A DNA stretch of 64,000 nt. Source: Prevotella sp. GTDB lineage: Bacteria; Bacteroidota; Bacteroidia; Bacteroidales; Bacteroidaceae. Each line of letters begins with the position of its first letter. Positions within the stretch are counted from its first letter, which is position 1. The notes beneath the pieces are model-generated. The model worked only from the letters and a program-made list of their open reading frames with translations, made no database searches and had not been told where the DNA came from. Shown piece after piece: positions 1 through 9,900 of this stretch. The stretch covers positions 310,001 to 374,000 of the forward strand of contig JAFYYV010000028.1 in the NCBI GenBank assembly GCA_017557405.1. The letters are read 5' to 3'. The position numbers and the translations under genes are program-made.

Positions 1-399
1 ACCAACTTGGTTCAGAGGCAATCTCACAATGCGGCTTTGCTCAGCAATGGCTTGTAGGATGCTCTGACGAATCCACCAAACAGCATAGGAGATGAACTTG
101 AAGCCACGGGTCTCATCAAATTTCTCAGCAGCTTTGATCAATCCCAGATTACCTTCGTTGATAAGGTCAGGAAGGCTCAATCCTTGGTTTTGATATTGCT
201 TTGCCACAGAAACCACAAATCGCAAGTTGGCTTTTGTCAGCTTCTCCAAGGCTTTACGGTCACCTTTCTTGATACGCTGAGCGAGTTCAACCTCTTCCTC
301 CACAGAAATCAGTTCTTCGTGGCCAATTTCTTGCAGGTACTTATCGAGAGATGCACTCTCTCGATTGGTAATCGATTTTGTGATTTTCAGTTGTCTCAT
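1..399 (-). CDS. rpoD: RNA polymerase primary sigma factor, 5' part
   Basis: This is the N-terminal 133 residues of a sigma-70 family primary sigma factor, the subunit that directs core RNA polymerase to housekeeping promoters. The frame is open from an ATG at 397-399 to the window edge, so the rest of the gene lies to the left. The protein begins [11 protein letters not shown] and shows region 1.2 ([11 protein letters not shown]), then the region 2 signature with [23 protein letters not shown] and the region 2.3/2.4 stretch [15 protein letters not shown]. The absence of a long region 1.1 extension is typical of the short Bacteroidetes primary sigma factors (known of the family). A good Bacteroidetes-type promoter lies just upstream at 424-455. 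The identity is certain; completeness cannot be judged. Confidence 0.96.
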   Translation of the reverse strand, partial: MRQLKITKSITNRESASLDKYLQEIGHEELISVEEEVELAQRIKKGDRKALEKLTKANLRFVVSVAKQYQNQGLSLPDLINEGNLGLIKAAEKFDETRGFKFISYAVWWIRQSILQAIAEQSRIVRLPLNQVG

Positions 400-423
400 T
401 TGGCTAAAAATTTAAGAGTGGTG

Positions 424-455
424 CAAAAATACTCATTTTATTTGACATCCCCAAA
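424..455 (-). promoter_or_regulatory. Bacteroidetes-type promoter for rpoD
   Basis: On the minus strand the sequence reads TTTG, 20 bases, then TATTTTTG, which fits the Bacteroidetes consensus TTTG-N19/20-TAnnTTTG. It ends about 25 bases before the rpoD ATG. Confidence 0.6.
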
Positions 456-493
456 ATTTTTCTCGTTTTTTGTCACAGCGTGGCTTATAAAGC

Positions 494-603
494 AAGTCAA
501 AGACCATCTTTCACCATGTCAAAGACCATCTTTCACCATGTCAAAGACCACAAATGAGCTTGTCAAAGCTATGCAATGACATTGTCAAAGACCATCTTTC
601 ATC
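494..603 (+). repeat. 22-bp tandem repeat array, locus 1 (5 units)
   Basis: Five contiguous units start at 494, 516, 538, 560 and 582. Each carries the core GTCAAAG at the same offset, followed by one of three interchangeable tails (ACCATCTTTCACC, ACCACAAATGAG or CTATGCAATGAC). The array sits between the rpoD promoter and the htrA terminator. The same family occurs at 5057, 14138 and 55697. Confidence 0.85.
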
Positions 604-608
604 AAGCA

Positions 609-643
609 AAAGCACCACCTCAGTTAAACCAAAGTGGTGCTTT
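609..643 (-). terminator. Hairpin terminator downstream of the HtrA gene
   Basis: A perfect 10-bp inverted repeat, AAAGCACCAC (609-618) with GTGGTGCTTT (634-643), lies 32 bases past the htrA stop. The T-run on the minus strand is short, so efficiency is uncertain. Confidence 0.65.
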
Positions 644-674
644 CATGTTCGTATGAATTATTTACAATTTGCTC

Positions 675-2138
675 TTATTGCAGCTCCACGATGAAATATG
701 CTTTCTTTCCAGTGGGATATAAACCACGGATAATCAGCACGGGCTCCTTACTGGTGGATGCTTCCTTCACAGCTTGTTGCAGATCCTCAACAGTCTTCAT
801 CGTTTCATCGTTGACTCTCTGGATGATGAATCCTTTGGCGATGCCAGCATCTTTCAGTTTGCCAGCGTTCACCTTGATGACCTCAAGACCATAGGTGATG
901 TTGAGTTGCTCCTTCTGCTGATTGGTGATGGGGCGAACATCTGCTCCAAGCACATCCATGTCGGCTTGTTTCACAACCTTTGTATTACCCTGAGCATTCT
1001 TCAAAGTCACACTCTTGGTCTCCTTTTTCTTGTTGTGGAGATAGGTGAGGCTAATCTTGTCACCAGGACGCTTGTTGGCCATAATCTCTTGAAGCTCAGC
1101 CATTTTGGTCACTTTCTTTCCATCAATGGATACAATGACATCACCTTCTTGCAATCCAGCATCAGCTCCAGCACCATCGCTCTCAACCTTGCCAACATAC
1201 ACACCTTCGTTTGTACCCAAATCAACTTCTTTTCCATTCTCTTTCTGTTCGTTGATGTAGTTCAGCACATCACCACCAGTAATGCCAAGAAGAGCACGTT
1301 GCACGGTACCAAACTCCTTGATGTCAGCCACCACTTTATTCATGATGGTGGTTGGAATGGCAAATCCATAGCCACTGTAAGAACCTGTCTGCGAGTAGAG
1401 CATGGCATTGATACCCACCAACTCACCTTTGGTGTTCACCAGTGCACCACCAGAGTTTCCTGCATTGATGGCAGCATCGGTTTGGATGAACGACTCAACA
1501 CCATTTGCACCCAGTGAACGAGCTTTTGCACTTACAATACCAGCTGTGACAGTGTTGTTCAAACCAAGAGGATTACCAACAGCCAACACCCATTCACCCA
1601 CCTTCAGGTCATCGCTGTTTGCAATGGGGATGGCAGGAAGGCTCTTACCATCAATCTTGATGAGTGCGAGGTCAGTGGTTTTGTCAGTTCCCACAATGCG
1701 AGCAGAGAACTCACGATTGTCATTCAGGGTCACTGTCAGTTCATCAGCACCTTCCACCACATGGTTGTTGGTCACAATGTAACCATCGGATGAGATGATG
1801 ACACCCGAACCAGTAGCTGTGCGCTTGGGAGTTTGAATCTGACGCTCACGTGAGCCACCTTGTCTGTCATTAGGATTGCCGAAGAATCCAAATGGATCAG
1901 AGAAGAAATCCTCAAAGGGGTCGCGTTGCATTCTGACAGTTTGTGTCTTTGAATTCTGTACGTATTTGATGTGGACAACGGCTGGCAATGCTTTTTCAGC
2001 AGCATATGTCAAATCCACAGGTTGTCCGGCAACAGTAATATTGTCTGAAGCGGCATTCACTTTCATGAAACATCCAGCTGTGATAGCCACTGCCAAGATG
2101 CAAGCGGCTGAAATCAAAAATTTCTGATACTTTTTCAT
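675..2138 (-). CDS. degP: HtrA/DegP-type periplasmic serine protease with two PDZ domains
   Basis: This is an envelope quality-control protease that degrades or refolds misfolded periplasmic proteins. The 487-aa protein starts with a signal-anchor-like N-terminus (MKKYQKFLISAACILAVAI, with a possible lipobox Cys at residue 23). The trypsin-like domain spans about residues 45-270 and carries the full catalytic triad: His126 in TNNHVVEG, Asp156 in TDLALI and Ser229 in GNSGGAL. Two PDZ domains follow (about 275-375, with GADAGLQEGDVI, and 390-485, with DAGIAKGFII). Length and order match the DegP/Do family. The gene stands alone on the minus strand with a hairpin terminator at 609-643. A possible -7 box (TATATTTG on the minus strand, 2219-2226) lies about 80 bases upstream of the ATG. 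Nothing is missing. Confidence 0.95.
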   Translation of the reverse strand: MKKYQKFLISAACILAVAITAGCFMKVNAASDNITVAGQPVDLTYAAEKALPAVVHIKYVQNSKTQTVRMQRDPFEDFFSDPFGFFGNPNDRQGGSRERQIQTPKRTATGSGVIISSDGYIVTNNHVVEGADELTVTLNDNREFSARIVGTDKTTDLALIKIDGKSLPAIPIANSDDLKVGEWVLAVGNPLGLNNTVTAGIVSAKARSLGANGVESFIQTDAAINAGNSGGALVNTKGELVGINAMLYSQTGSYSGYGFAIPTTIMNKVVADIKEFGTVQRALLGITGGDVLNYINEQKENGKEVDLGTNEGVYVGKVESDGAGADAGLQEGDVIVSIDGKKVTKMAELQEIMANKRPGDKISLTYLHNKKKETKSVTLKNAQGNTKVVKQADMDVLGADVRPITNQQKEQLNITYGLEVIKVNAGKLKDAGIAKGFIIQRVNDETMKTVEDLQQAVKEASTSKEPVLIIRGLYPTGKKAYFIVELQ

Positions 2139-2218
2139 ATTTCTTATTCGTTTAATTTGTTGTTTTTACGTTTACTGTTTATTAAGACGAGTGGCTCGCC
2201 TTTTCGTTTAATTGATTG

Positions 2219-2226
2219 CAAATATA
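2219..2226 (-). promoter_or_regulatory. Possible -7 box for the HtrA gene
   Basis: The minus strand reads TATATTTG, a match to TAnnTTTG, 80 bases before the start codon. I see no clear TTTG at the expected distance upstream. The rest of 2227-2448 is AT-rich with no other recognisable feature. Confidence 0.4.
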
Positions 2227-2448
2227 GAAGCAAAAAATCGAAAACTGCCATTTTGTCTTAAATCTTTATCCCATTTTAACATAATAATTCTTTAAATTAA
2301 CGGCTCTTAAAAGCAATGACTGACAAATTTACATACGTTTAACATGTTCGTCTTTTGTTAATTTTCATTCTTTTAATTTTTGGTGTACTTTCTTTTACAT
2401 TTTTTGTCTATGATAGGGGTGTTTTGAAGCATGGGATGAAAGAAAAAT

Positions 2449-2523
2449 GAGGAGGTTGGAAGCCATAAGTTGTGCCCTTTCATGAATTATCATGGCAACG
2501 AAACCATTGGCTTTCACCTCCTC
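2449..2523 (-). terminator. Terminator downstream of the malic enzyme gene
   Basis: A long imperfect inverted repeat, GAGGAGGTTGGAAGCCA (2449-2465) with TGGCTTTCACCTCCTC (2508-2523), lies just past the maeB stop. On the minus strand it is followed by ATTTTTCTTTC. The loop has a small nested complementarity. Confidence 0.65.
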
Positions 2524-2544
2524 GGTTTTGTCTGGCTTGTTTCT

Positions 2545-4851
2545 TTAGAACATACCGCCAGCGTTCACTTTCTCTTTCAGTTTCTCCACATATGCATCGA
2601 GCACTGCCACAGCTGTAATGTTGACTACATCGCGCACAGAGCACTCGAAGTCAGTGAAATGGATGGGCTTTTTCAATCCCATCTGGATGGGGCCGATGAT
2701 TTCAGCATCGGAATCAAGAGCTTGCAAGAGCTTGTAGCTTCCATTTGCACTCGACATGTTGGGGAACACCAACGTGTTTACATCCATTCCTTTCAGTCGT
2801 GTGAATGGGTATTTGTCATCACGCAGTTCCTTGTTCAAAGCAAAGTTCACCTGCATCTCACCATCGATGGCCAAGTCGGGGTATCTCTCTTGCATCTCTT
2901 CTACGGCATTGTGAACATTGACTGGTGAACCAACCTCATCGGTTCCAAAGTTCGAATAACTGATCATGGCTATTCGTGGCACTTCATTGAAGAACCTCAC
3001 GGTGTGAGCTGACAATCGTGCAATGTCCACCAATGTGGGTTTGTCAGGATGGCGGTTGATGAGTGTGTCGGCAATATAATATGTACCTTTCTTGGTATTC
3101 AGGATGTGCATGGTGCCGAATGTTCCATATTCATCACGAATGCCAATCACTTCCTTTGCCACCTTGATGGTGTTCGAGTATTTGGTGTAAAGACCCGTGA
3201 TGAACGCATCAGCCTCACCTTGTTCCACCATCATCATACCAAAGTAGTTGCGTTCGTACATCTTATCGTAAGCCTCTTGGAAGGTGTAGCCTTGACGTTG
3301 GCGTTTTTCAGCCAGATGCTTGGCAAATGTGGCGCGTCTTCCTTGTTCTTGGTCAGCACGCATGTCGATGATTGAGATGTCCGACAAGTCGAGCTTCAGG
3401 CGTTGAGCCAAACGGTTCAAACGATCGGGATTACCCAACAAAATGGGTTCGCAGATGCCTTCTTGCTTGGCTTGCACGGCCGCTTTCATCATGGTGGGGT
3501 GGCCACCTTCGGCAAACACTACGCGTTGTGGGTGCATACGAGCGGTATCGTGCAATTTGCGAGTCAGTTTTGTCTCCTGCCCAAGCAGTTGCATCAGATT
3601 CTTTTTGTAGCCATCCCAATCGGAAATGGGGGTACGAGCAACACCACTATCCATAGCCGCTTTGGCCACCGCCGCACTCACCTCTGTGATGAGACGTGGG
3701 TCAACAGGTTTCGGGATGAAATATTTAGGACCGAATGTCAAATCGTTCACATGATAGACGTCGTTCACCACATCAGGAACGGCTTCCTTGGCCAAGTTTG
3801 CAATAGCCAACACGGCAGCCATCTTCATTTCCTCATTGATGGCTCGAGCGTGAACATCGAGTGCTCCGCGGAAGATATAGGGGAATCCGATGACGTTGTT
3901 AATCTGGTTGGGATAGTCACTACGGCCTGTTGCCATCAACACATCGGGGCGGCTTGCCATTGCATCTTCGTATGAGATTTCAGGCACAGGGTTGGCCAAT
4001 GCGAACACGATAGGGGTGGTAGCCATCGAGCGCACCATATCTTGCGTGAGCACATTGCCCTTGGAAAGTCCCACGAACACATCGGCATCTTTGATGGCCT
4101 CTTCCAATGTATGAATATCTCGGCGGTCGGTGGCAAAGAATTTCTTCTGTTCGGTCAGGTTCTTACGGTCGCTTGTGATAACACCTTTCGAGTCGAGCAT
4201 CACAATGTTTTCGCGGCGTGCACCCAATGCACAATAGAGCTTGGTGCAGGAAATGGCGGCTGCTCCGGCTCCATTCACCACAATCTTCACTTCAGCGATG
4301 TCCTTGCCAGCCACTTCGAGGGCGTTTTTCAAACCAGCTGCCGAGATGATGGCCGTTCCATGTTGGTCGTCGTGCATCACGGGAATGTCGAGTGTGCGCT
4401 TCAAACGTTCCTCGATGTAGAAGCATTCAGGGGCTTTGATGTCTTCCAAGTTGATGCCTCCGAAGGTTGGGGCGATGCGTTCAACGGCTTCGCAGAACTT
4501 CTCGGGGTCTTTCTCATCAACTTCGATGTCGAACACATCGATACCACCATAAATCTTGAAAAGCAGCCCCTTGCCCTCCATTACGGGCTTTCCGCTCATG
4601 GCACCAATGTCTCCAAGCCCCAGCACGGCGGTTCCATTCGAGATGACCGCAACCAGATTGCCCTTGTCGGTGTATTTGTAAACATCGTCGGGGGTGTTCT
4701 GGATTTCCAAGCAAGGGTAGGCCACGCCTGGCGAATAAGCCAGAGACAAGTCGGTTTGGGTTCTATACGGCTTGGTGGGTTTGACTTCTATTTTTCCCGG
4801 CCGTCCACTTTTGTGATACTCAAGTGCGGCTTCTTTTGTGATTTTGACCAT
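2545..4851 (-). CDS. maeB: NADP-type malic enzyme fused to a phosphotransacetylase-like domain
   Basis: This enzyme oxidatively decarboxylates malate to pyruvate with NAD(P)+ in the cytoplasm. At 768 aa it has the length of the bacterial MaeB hybrid. Residues about 15-150 form the malic N-terminal domain ([12 protein letters not shown] near 39-50). The next domain has HDDQHGTA (160-167) and the dinucleotide-binding NGAGAAA (193-199). Residues about 430-760 resemble phosphate acetyl/butyryltransferase ([17 protein letters not shown]). In characterised MaeB proteins the C-terminal domain is regulatory, binding acetyl-CoA, and lacks transacetylase activity (known of the family, not visible here). 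The gene is monocistronic, with a clear promoter at 4928-4958 and a terminator at 2449-2523. Confidence 0.96.
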   Translation of the reverse strand: MVKITKEAALEYHKSGRPGKIEVKPTKPYRTQTDLSLAYSPGVAYPCLEIQNTPDDVYKYTDKGNLVAVISNGTAVLGLGDIGAMSGKPVMEGKGLLFKIYGGIDVFDIEVDEKDPEKFCEAVERIAPTFGGINLEDIKAPECFYIEERLKRTLDIPVMHDDQHGTAIISAAGLKNALEVAGKDIAEVKIVVNGAGAAAISCTKLYCALGARRENIVMLDSKGVITSDRKNLTEQKKFFATDRRDIHTLEEAIKDADVFVGLSKGNVLTQDMVRSMATTPIVFALANPVPEISYEDAMASRPDVLMATGRSDYPNQINNVIGFPYIFRGALDVHARAINEEMKMAAVLAIANLAKEAVPDVVNDVYHVNDLTFGPKYFIPKPVDPRLITEVSAAVAKAAMDSGVARTPISDWDGYKKNLMQLLGQETKLTRKLHDTARMHPQRVVFAEGGHPTMMKAAVQAKQEGICEPILLGNPDRLNRLAQRLKLDLSDISIIDMRADQEQGRRATFAKHLAEKRQRQGYTFQEAYDKMYERNYFGMMMVEQGEADAFITGLYTKYSNTIKVAKEVIGIRDEYGTFGTMHILNTKKGTYYIADTLINRHPDKPTLVDIARLSAHTVRFFNEVPRIAMISYSNFGTDEVGSPVNVHNAVEEMQERYPDLAIDGEMQVNFALNKELRDDKYPFTRLKGMDVNTLVFPNMSSANGSYKLLQALDSDAEIIGPIQMGLKKPIHFTDFECSVRDVVNITAVAVLDAYVEKLKEKVNAGGMF

Positions 4852-4927
4852 AACTGTTTTGTTTGCAATTCTCTTGTTAATTGTGATAGATTGGGGTGAA
4901 CGAAAGAGCCTTTTGTCTTTCGAGTTG

Positions 4928-4958
4928 CAAAGTTAATGAAAACCATGCTAAAGACAAA
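4928..4958 (-). promoter_or_regulatory. Bacteroidetes-type promoter for maeB
   Basis: The minus strand reads TTTG (4958-4955), 19 bases, then TAACTTTG (4935-4928). This is a full match to the TTTG-N19-TAnnTTTG consensus, 77 bases upstream of the maeB ATG. Confidence 0.75.
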
Positions 4959-5056
4959 ACAAAACCTTATTTTTTTTATTTCTTCGCACACGTGTACATG
5001 CATTTCGTAAGATTTTCATGTCTTTTTCTTTCGATTTGAAAGAAGATTTCCTTGCG

Positions 5057-5166
5057 TTGTCAAAGACCACAAATGAGCGTGTCAAAGCTATGGAATGACA
5101 CGGTCAAAGCTATGGAATGAGGCGGTCAAAGCTATGCAATGACACGGTCAAAGCATAGGAATGACA
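5057..5166 (+). repeat. 22-bp tandem repeat array, locus 2 (5 units)
   Basis: Units start at 5057, 5079, 5101, 5123 and 5145 with exact 22-base spacing. All contain GTCAAAG; most read GGTCAAAGCTATGnAATGA. Several units are bounded by TGTCA and TGACA, so single units are partly self-complementary at their ends. The array lies between the divergent promoters of maeB and the fucosidase gene. Confidence 0.9.
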
Positions 5167-5184
5167 AACCCATTGAGCCATTAT

Positions 5185-5215
5185 TTTGCGCATTCAAATT
5201 CTTTTTGTATCTTTG
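5185..5215 (+). promoter_or_regulatory. Bacteroidetes-type promoter for the fucosidase gene
   Basis: TTTG (5185-5188), 19 bases, then TATCTTTG (5208-5215). This leaves a leader of about 45 bases before the ATG at 5265. Confidence 0.75.
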
Positions 5216-5264
5216 CACTCGAAAAGACAACATATTTGTGACTAACTATTAAAATAAATCAATT

Positions 5265-6884
5265 ATGAAGGGAATCCTACTATCCGCAACAATGCTGTTG
5301 ATAACCATTCCGATGGCAGCACAGAACGACTATCGAGTGCCTGTGTCAGAGCAACACGAGAAGATGCAGACAGGCAAGTATCAACCGAATTGGGAATCGC
5401 TCGAGACACACCAGACACCCGAATGGTTCCGCGATGCGAAGTTCGGTATATGGGCTCATTGGGGACCTCAATGTGTGGAAGGCTCGGGTGACTGGATGGC
5501 CCGTTCGTTGTATATGGAAGGAAGCCGCGAATACAAATATCATGTGGAGCATTATGGCCACCCATCGGAGTTTGGTTTCAAAGACGTGTTACCTTTGTTC
5601 AAAGCCGAGCGGTGGGACCCTGAGAAGTTGGTTGAACGCTATAAGCGATGTGGAGCCAAATACTTCTTCGTGCTTGGAAACCATCATGATAACTACGACC
5701 TTTGGGATTCAAAATACCAGCCTTGGAACTCGAAGAACATAGGTCCTGAGAAGGATATCTTGGAAGGATGGGCACGCGCGGCCAAGAAGGCAGGATTGCC
5801 TTTAGGCATTTCGTTCCACGCCGACCATGCATGGACTTGGTATGAACCATCCCAGCGCTACGATTTAGATGGTCCCAAAGCTGGAGTTTACTATGATGGA
5901 AACCTGACCAAGGAAGATGGAAAAGGCAAGTGGTGGGAAGGATATGATCCGCAGATGCTCTACCAGCAGAACCATCCTATGAGTCAAGGTTCGTGGGACA
6001 ATGGCCGCATTCATGCACAATGGGGTTGGGGCAATGGTGCTTGTCCGCCCTCAAAGGAGTTTGTCACAAATTTCTATGATCGTACTCTTGATGCCATCAA
6101 CCGCTATAATCCTGATCTCATCTACTTCGATGTGACCGTGTTGCCATTCTATCCCATCAGCGATTGTGGCTTGAAGATTGCTACACATCTTTATAATAAG
6201 AATCCTCGTTCGGTGGTGTTTGGTAAGATTCTGAATGATGATCAACGCAAAGCTCTGACTTGGGATGTTGAGCGTGGTGCCCCCAACGAGATCATTCCTG
6301 AGCCTTGGCAGACCTGCAACTGCATTGGTGGTTGGCATTACAACACTTCCATTTACGAGAGAAACGAATATAAGTCTGCGGCAACTGTGGTGAAACAATT
6401 GGTTGACATTGTCTCGAAGAATGGCAATCTGCTGCTATCTATTCCTTTGCGTGCTGATGGAACCTACGATGAGAAGGAGGCAAAAGTGCTTGATGGTCTT
6501 GAGGCTTGGATAAAAGCCAATGGTGAAAGCATTTTTGGAACTCGCCCTTGGGTGAAGTTTGGTGAAGGACCTGTAGCCGAGAAAGACATCAAAATCAATG
6601 CTCAAGGCTTTAATGATGGTCAGTTTGCTGGTATGGATTACCGTGATGTTCGCTTCAACCAAACGAAGACTCACTTGTATGTCACAGCAATGGGGTGGCC
6701 TGAAAATGGCAAGTTGGTCATCAAATCGTTGGCAAAAGGCAATAAGGATTTAAAAAAGAGCATCAACTCGGTTCAGCTGTTGGGTTATGGCAAACTGAAA
6801 GCAAAGCAGACGGCTGAAGGACTTGAAGTACAGTTGCCCAAACCTTGCAATGAAATCGCTCCCGTGCTGAAGATTGCCAAGTGA
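5265..6884 (+). CDS. Secreted GH29 alpha-L-fucosidase
   Basis: This glycoside hydrolase is predicted to release alpha-L-fucose from glycans. The 539-aa protein begins with a cleavable signal peptide (MKGILLSATMLLITIPMAAQ), so it acts in the periplasm or at the surface. The GH29 catalytic barrel covers about residues 40-400: WFRDAKFGIWAHWGPQ near the start, the active-site loop LGNHHDNYDLWDSKY, and the strand NPDLIYFDVTVLP, whose Asp289 sits where the GH29 nucleophile is expected. The stretch ATVVKQLVDIVSKNGNLLLSIP closes the barrel, and a beta-sandwich makes up the C-terminus. It has its own promoter and may be co-transcribed with the GH5-GH43 gene 79 bases downstream. The fucose specificity is family-level; the exact linkage is unknown. 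Confidence 0.93.
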   Translation: MKGILLSATMLLITIPMAAQNDYRVPVSEQHEKMQTGKYQPNWESLETHQTPEWFRDAKFGIWAHWGPQCVEGSGDWMARSLYMEGSREYKYHVEHYGHPSEFGFKDVLPLFKAERWDPEKLVERYKRCGAKYFFVLGNHHDNYDLWDSKYQPWNSKNIGPEKDILEGWARAAKKAGLPLGISFHADHAWTWYEPSQRYDLDGPKAGVYYDGNLTKEDGKGKWWEGYDPQMLYQQNHPMSQGSWDNGRIHAQWGWGNGACPPSKEFVTNFYDRTLDAINRYNPDLIYFDVTVLPFYPISDCGLKIATHLYNKNPRSVVFGKILNDDQRKALTWDVERGAPNEIIPEPWQTCNCIGGWHYNTSIYERNEYKSAATVVKQLVDIVSKNGNLLLSIPLRADGTYDEKEAKVLDGLEAWIKANGESIFGTRPWVKFGEGPVAEKDIKINAQGFNDGQFAGMDYRDVRFNQTKTHLYVTAMGWPENGKLVIKSLAKGNKDLKKSINSVQLLGYGKLKAKQTAEGLEVQLPKPCNEIAPVLKIAK

Positions 6885-6955
6885 ACTTAAAAACTCAATA
6901 ACTTAAGAACTTAAAAACTCAGAAACTCATAAACTTAAGAACTCAAAAACTCAAA
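6884..6955 (+). repeat. 8-bp tandem repeat array (9 units), starting at the fucosidase stop codon
   Basis: Nine contiguous octamers with the pattern AACT(T/C)AnN run from the last base of the fucosidase stop codon to just before the next gene: AACTTAAA, AACTCAAT, AACTTAAG, AACTTAAA, AACTCAGA, AACTCATA, AACTTAAG, AACTCAAA, AACTCAAA. The same octamers recur at 10712-10807. Confidence 0.85.
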
Positions 6956-6963
6956 TATCTCAC

Positions 6964-9900
6964 ATGAAAAGATTGTTTCTATTTTTGGCGGCCTTGATGT
7001 TTGTGGCTGTCAGTTTTGCTCAGGGTATAAAACCTCTTCCCACACTCCATGTTGAAGGCCGGTGGTTGGTTGATCAACATGGAAACCACGTGGTGTTGCA
7101 TGGTGTGATGGACACGCCAAACACTTACTTCAACGGTGGCAGATGGCAAGGTTCGAAGGCTTTGGGATGGTGGGACGATTACAATAATACAGGTGCCACC
7201 AATTGCAAGAACTATTTCGAGAAGCTTTTCACAGGATTGGAGATTGCCAAATGCGATGTTTTCCGTTTGCACATGGATCCTGCTTGGACCAACGATCCTC
7301 AAGATGATTATGTCTACTCGGGTTCTAATGGGCAAGCTTCTGGTGTGACAGGTGAGGCTAACATCAAGAAGTTCAATCCTACACGCCTGAAGACTTATCT
7401 TCGTACGCTTTATTTCCCTCTGGCCAAAAAGGCGATGAATCATGGAATGTATGTGGTGGTGCGTCCTCCTGGTGTTTGTCCAGGCGATTTGAAGGTGGGC
7501 GACTATTACAATGAATATCTGAAGACGGTATGGGATATTTTCACTCAGAATGATTCCATTAAGAAGTATTCGGGTCAAATCAGCATTGAATTGGCCAACG
7601 AGCCTGTTTCTGTGAAGAATGCAAATGGAGATGATGATCCCAAGGCTCTGCATGATTTCTTCCAACCCATCGTTGATAAAATCCGCGCTAATGGTTTCAC
7701 AGGCATCATCTGGGTGCCTGGAACGGGTTGGCAAGCCAATTATACAAGCTATGCTACCTATCCTATAGAGGGTTACAACATCGGTTATGCCGTACATGAT
7801 TATTGTGGTTGGTATGGTTGTAGTGATGATACGCCAAGTCCCACGAACAAGATCAACCAGTTCCACAAGCAGGTTCCTGTTGTTGACACGAATCCTATTA
7901 TTATCACCGAGGTGGATTGGAGCCCCAAGAAACCAGGTGAGGGTCACTACAACGAGCATGGTGAGTGGGTGGAACCCAACTATGGAACATGGGCAACGGG
8001 AAGTACATCGAAATGGGGTAAGGCATATAAGGAAATGCTCGACCATTATGGAAACATCTCGATGACACTCTCGGGAACAGCTTGTTTGCTTGACATTGAT
8101 ACCTTGTTGAACAAAAACAAGGTGGTGCCGGCTTATGGTGGTTTAGAGGAAGCATGCGGAAAAGCTTGCATGGATTGGTACGCCGAGTATTACAATGTGG
8201 ATTGGCCACATGCCGATTTCACTAACATTTCGCTTAGTGATAATGGGATGGGTAAATACAAGAATCCTGTGGTTTATGCCGACTTCCCCGACCCAGATGT
8301 CATTCGTGTGGATGATACTTATTACATGGTTTCCACCACTATGCACCACTTCCCAGGAGCAACGATTCTGAAGTCTACTGACCTCGTGAACTGGGAGTAT
8401 TGTGCACAACCACTTGAGCAGTTGTCGGCAAAGGACAACTATTGCCTTCTCAACAATCAAAACGCATATGCCGCTGGTATGTGGGCTTGTTCGATGAAGT
8501 ATCATAATGGCAAGTTCTATCTGCTCATCAACGGCAACGATGCAGGTGGTTGGTTGCTCACGGCCACCAATCCTGAAGGGAAGTGGGAGAAGAAACAGTT
8601 GCCGCGCATCTACTACGATCCAGGCATGCTTTTCGATAAAGGAAAGGTTTATATCGCTTGCGGAATTGGTAATATTCAGATGTGCGAGCTCGATGAGAAT
8701 TTCAACTTCAAGCAAGAGAAACAAGTCATCAGTAATAAGGATGGACTTGAAGGTTGCCATCTATATAAGATTGGCGATTATTATTACATCTATGCAACTT
8801 ATGGTGGTTGGCCATCAGGTCAGGCAGTGTTCCGTTCGAAGAACATCTTCGGTCCTTACGAGGAGAAGATGCTTTTGGAGAAATACATCAACAACAAAGT
8901 CAACACCGTCCATCAGGGTGCTCTTATCGATACGCCGGAAGGAGAGTGGTGGACCATTTTGCAAGAAGACCTCGGTGCTTTCGGTCGTATGCCCAACCTG
9001 CAACCTGTGAAATGGGAAGATGGTTGGCCAATCATTGGCAATAATGGTGTTCCTGTGGCTGCTACTGGAACTACAAACACCTACAAGAAACCAAATACCG
9101 CAAAGCCAATGCCTCGTGTACCATTACCAACGAACGACAACTTCCGCAACTATCCGTTGGGACAACAATGGGAGTGGAACCACAATCCCGATGATGGTGC
9201 GTGGTCATTGTTCGAACGTCCAGGATGGCTGAGATTGAAGACATCGGGTGTTGCCGACCGTTTGCCACAAGCTCGCAACATGCTCACCCAACGCATCTAT
9301 GCCATTCATGGAAATGAGGGCAAATCATCAATGGGTACCATTCGTGTCGATGTTTCCAACCTTAAAGAGGGCGATCGTGCAGGCATTTGCATCTTGCAAG
9401 ACCCCTATGCGATGTTGGCCGTGGAGAAGAAGGCTGATGGCACTTATCAATTAATATGGAAACAGGATAAGGTGCGTGATGCTGGCAACGACTTTACACC
9501 TGCTGAGAGGACAAAATCCATTGAGATAGACAGCATCATCTATTTGCGTGCCTCCATCACCAAGAACACCGATAAGACAAAATTCTCTTACTCGTTGGAC
9601 AATAAGACATTTTATTTAATGGGAGGGGAAACCAAGATGAGTTTCAACCTCACGGTCTTCGTAGGTGCTCGTTTCGGTCTTTTCTGCTATAATACGGGCA
9701 AGAGGACGGATGAAAGTGATGAGGTTGGCTACGCTGACTTTGATTGGTTCTCGACAGAGGCTAATTATGATGAGGCGATGTTCTATCCAGCCGACTTCGA
9801 GGGATTCAACGAAGACATGCTGACCGTTGAGCAGATGAAGTTGGCTAATGGCGTTGATGAGGTGATGGTTGGAAACAGTACCCAGATTGAAATCACCGCA

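Noticed and set aside
184..579. 131-aa plus-strand open frame at the left edge
   Set aside because: It is antisense to the clear rpoD coding sequence and crosses a repeat array.
494..603. CRISPR-like array
   Set aside because: Units are directly contiguous at 22 bases with no unique spacers, tails recur between loci, and no cas gene is in the window.
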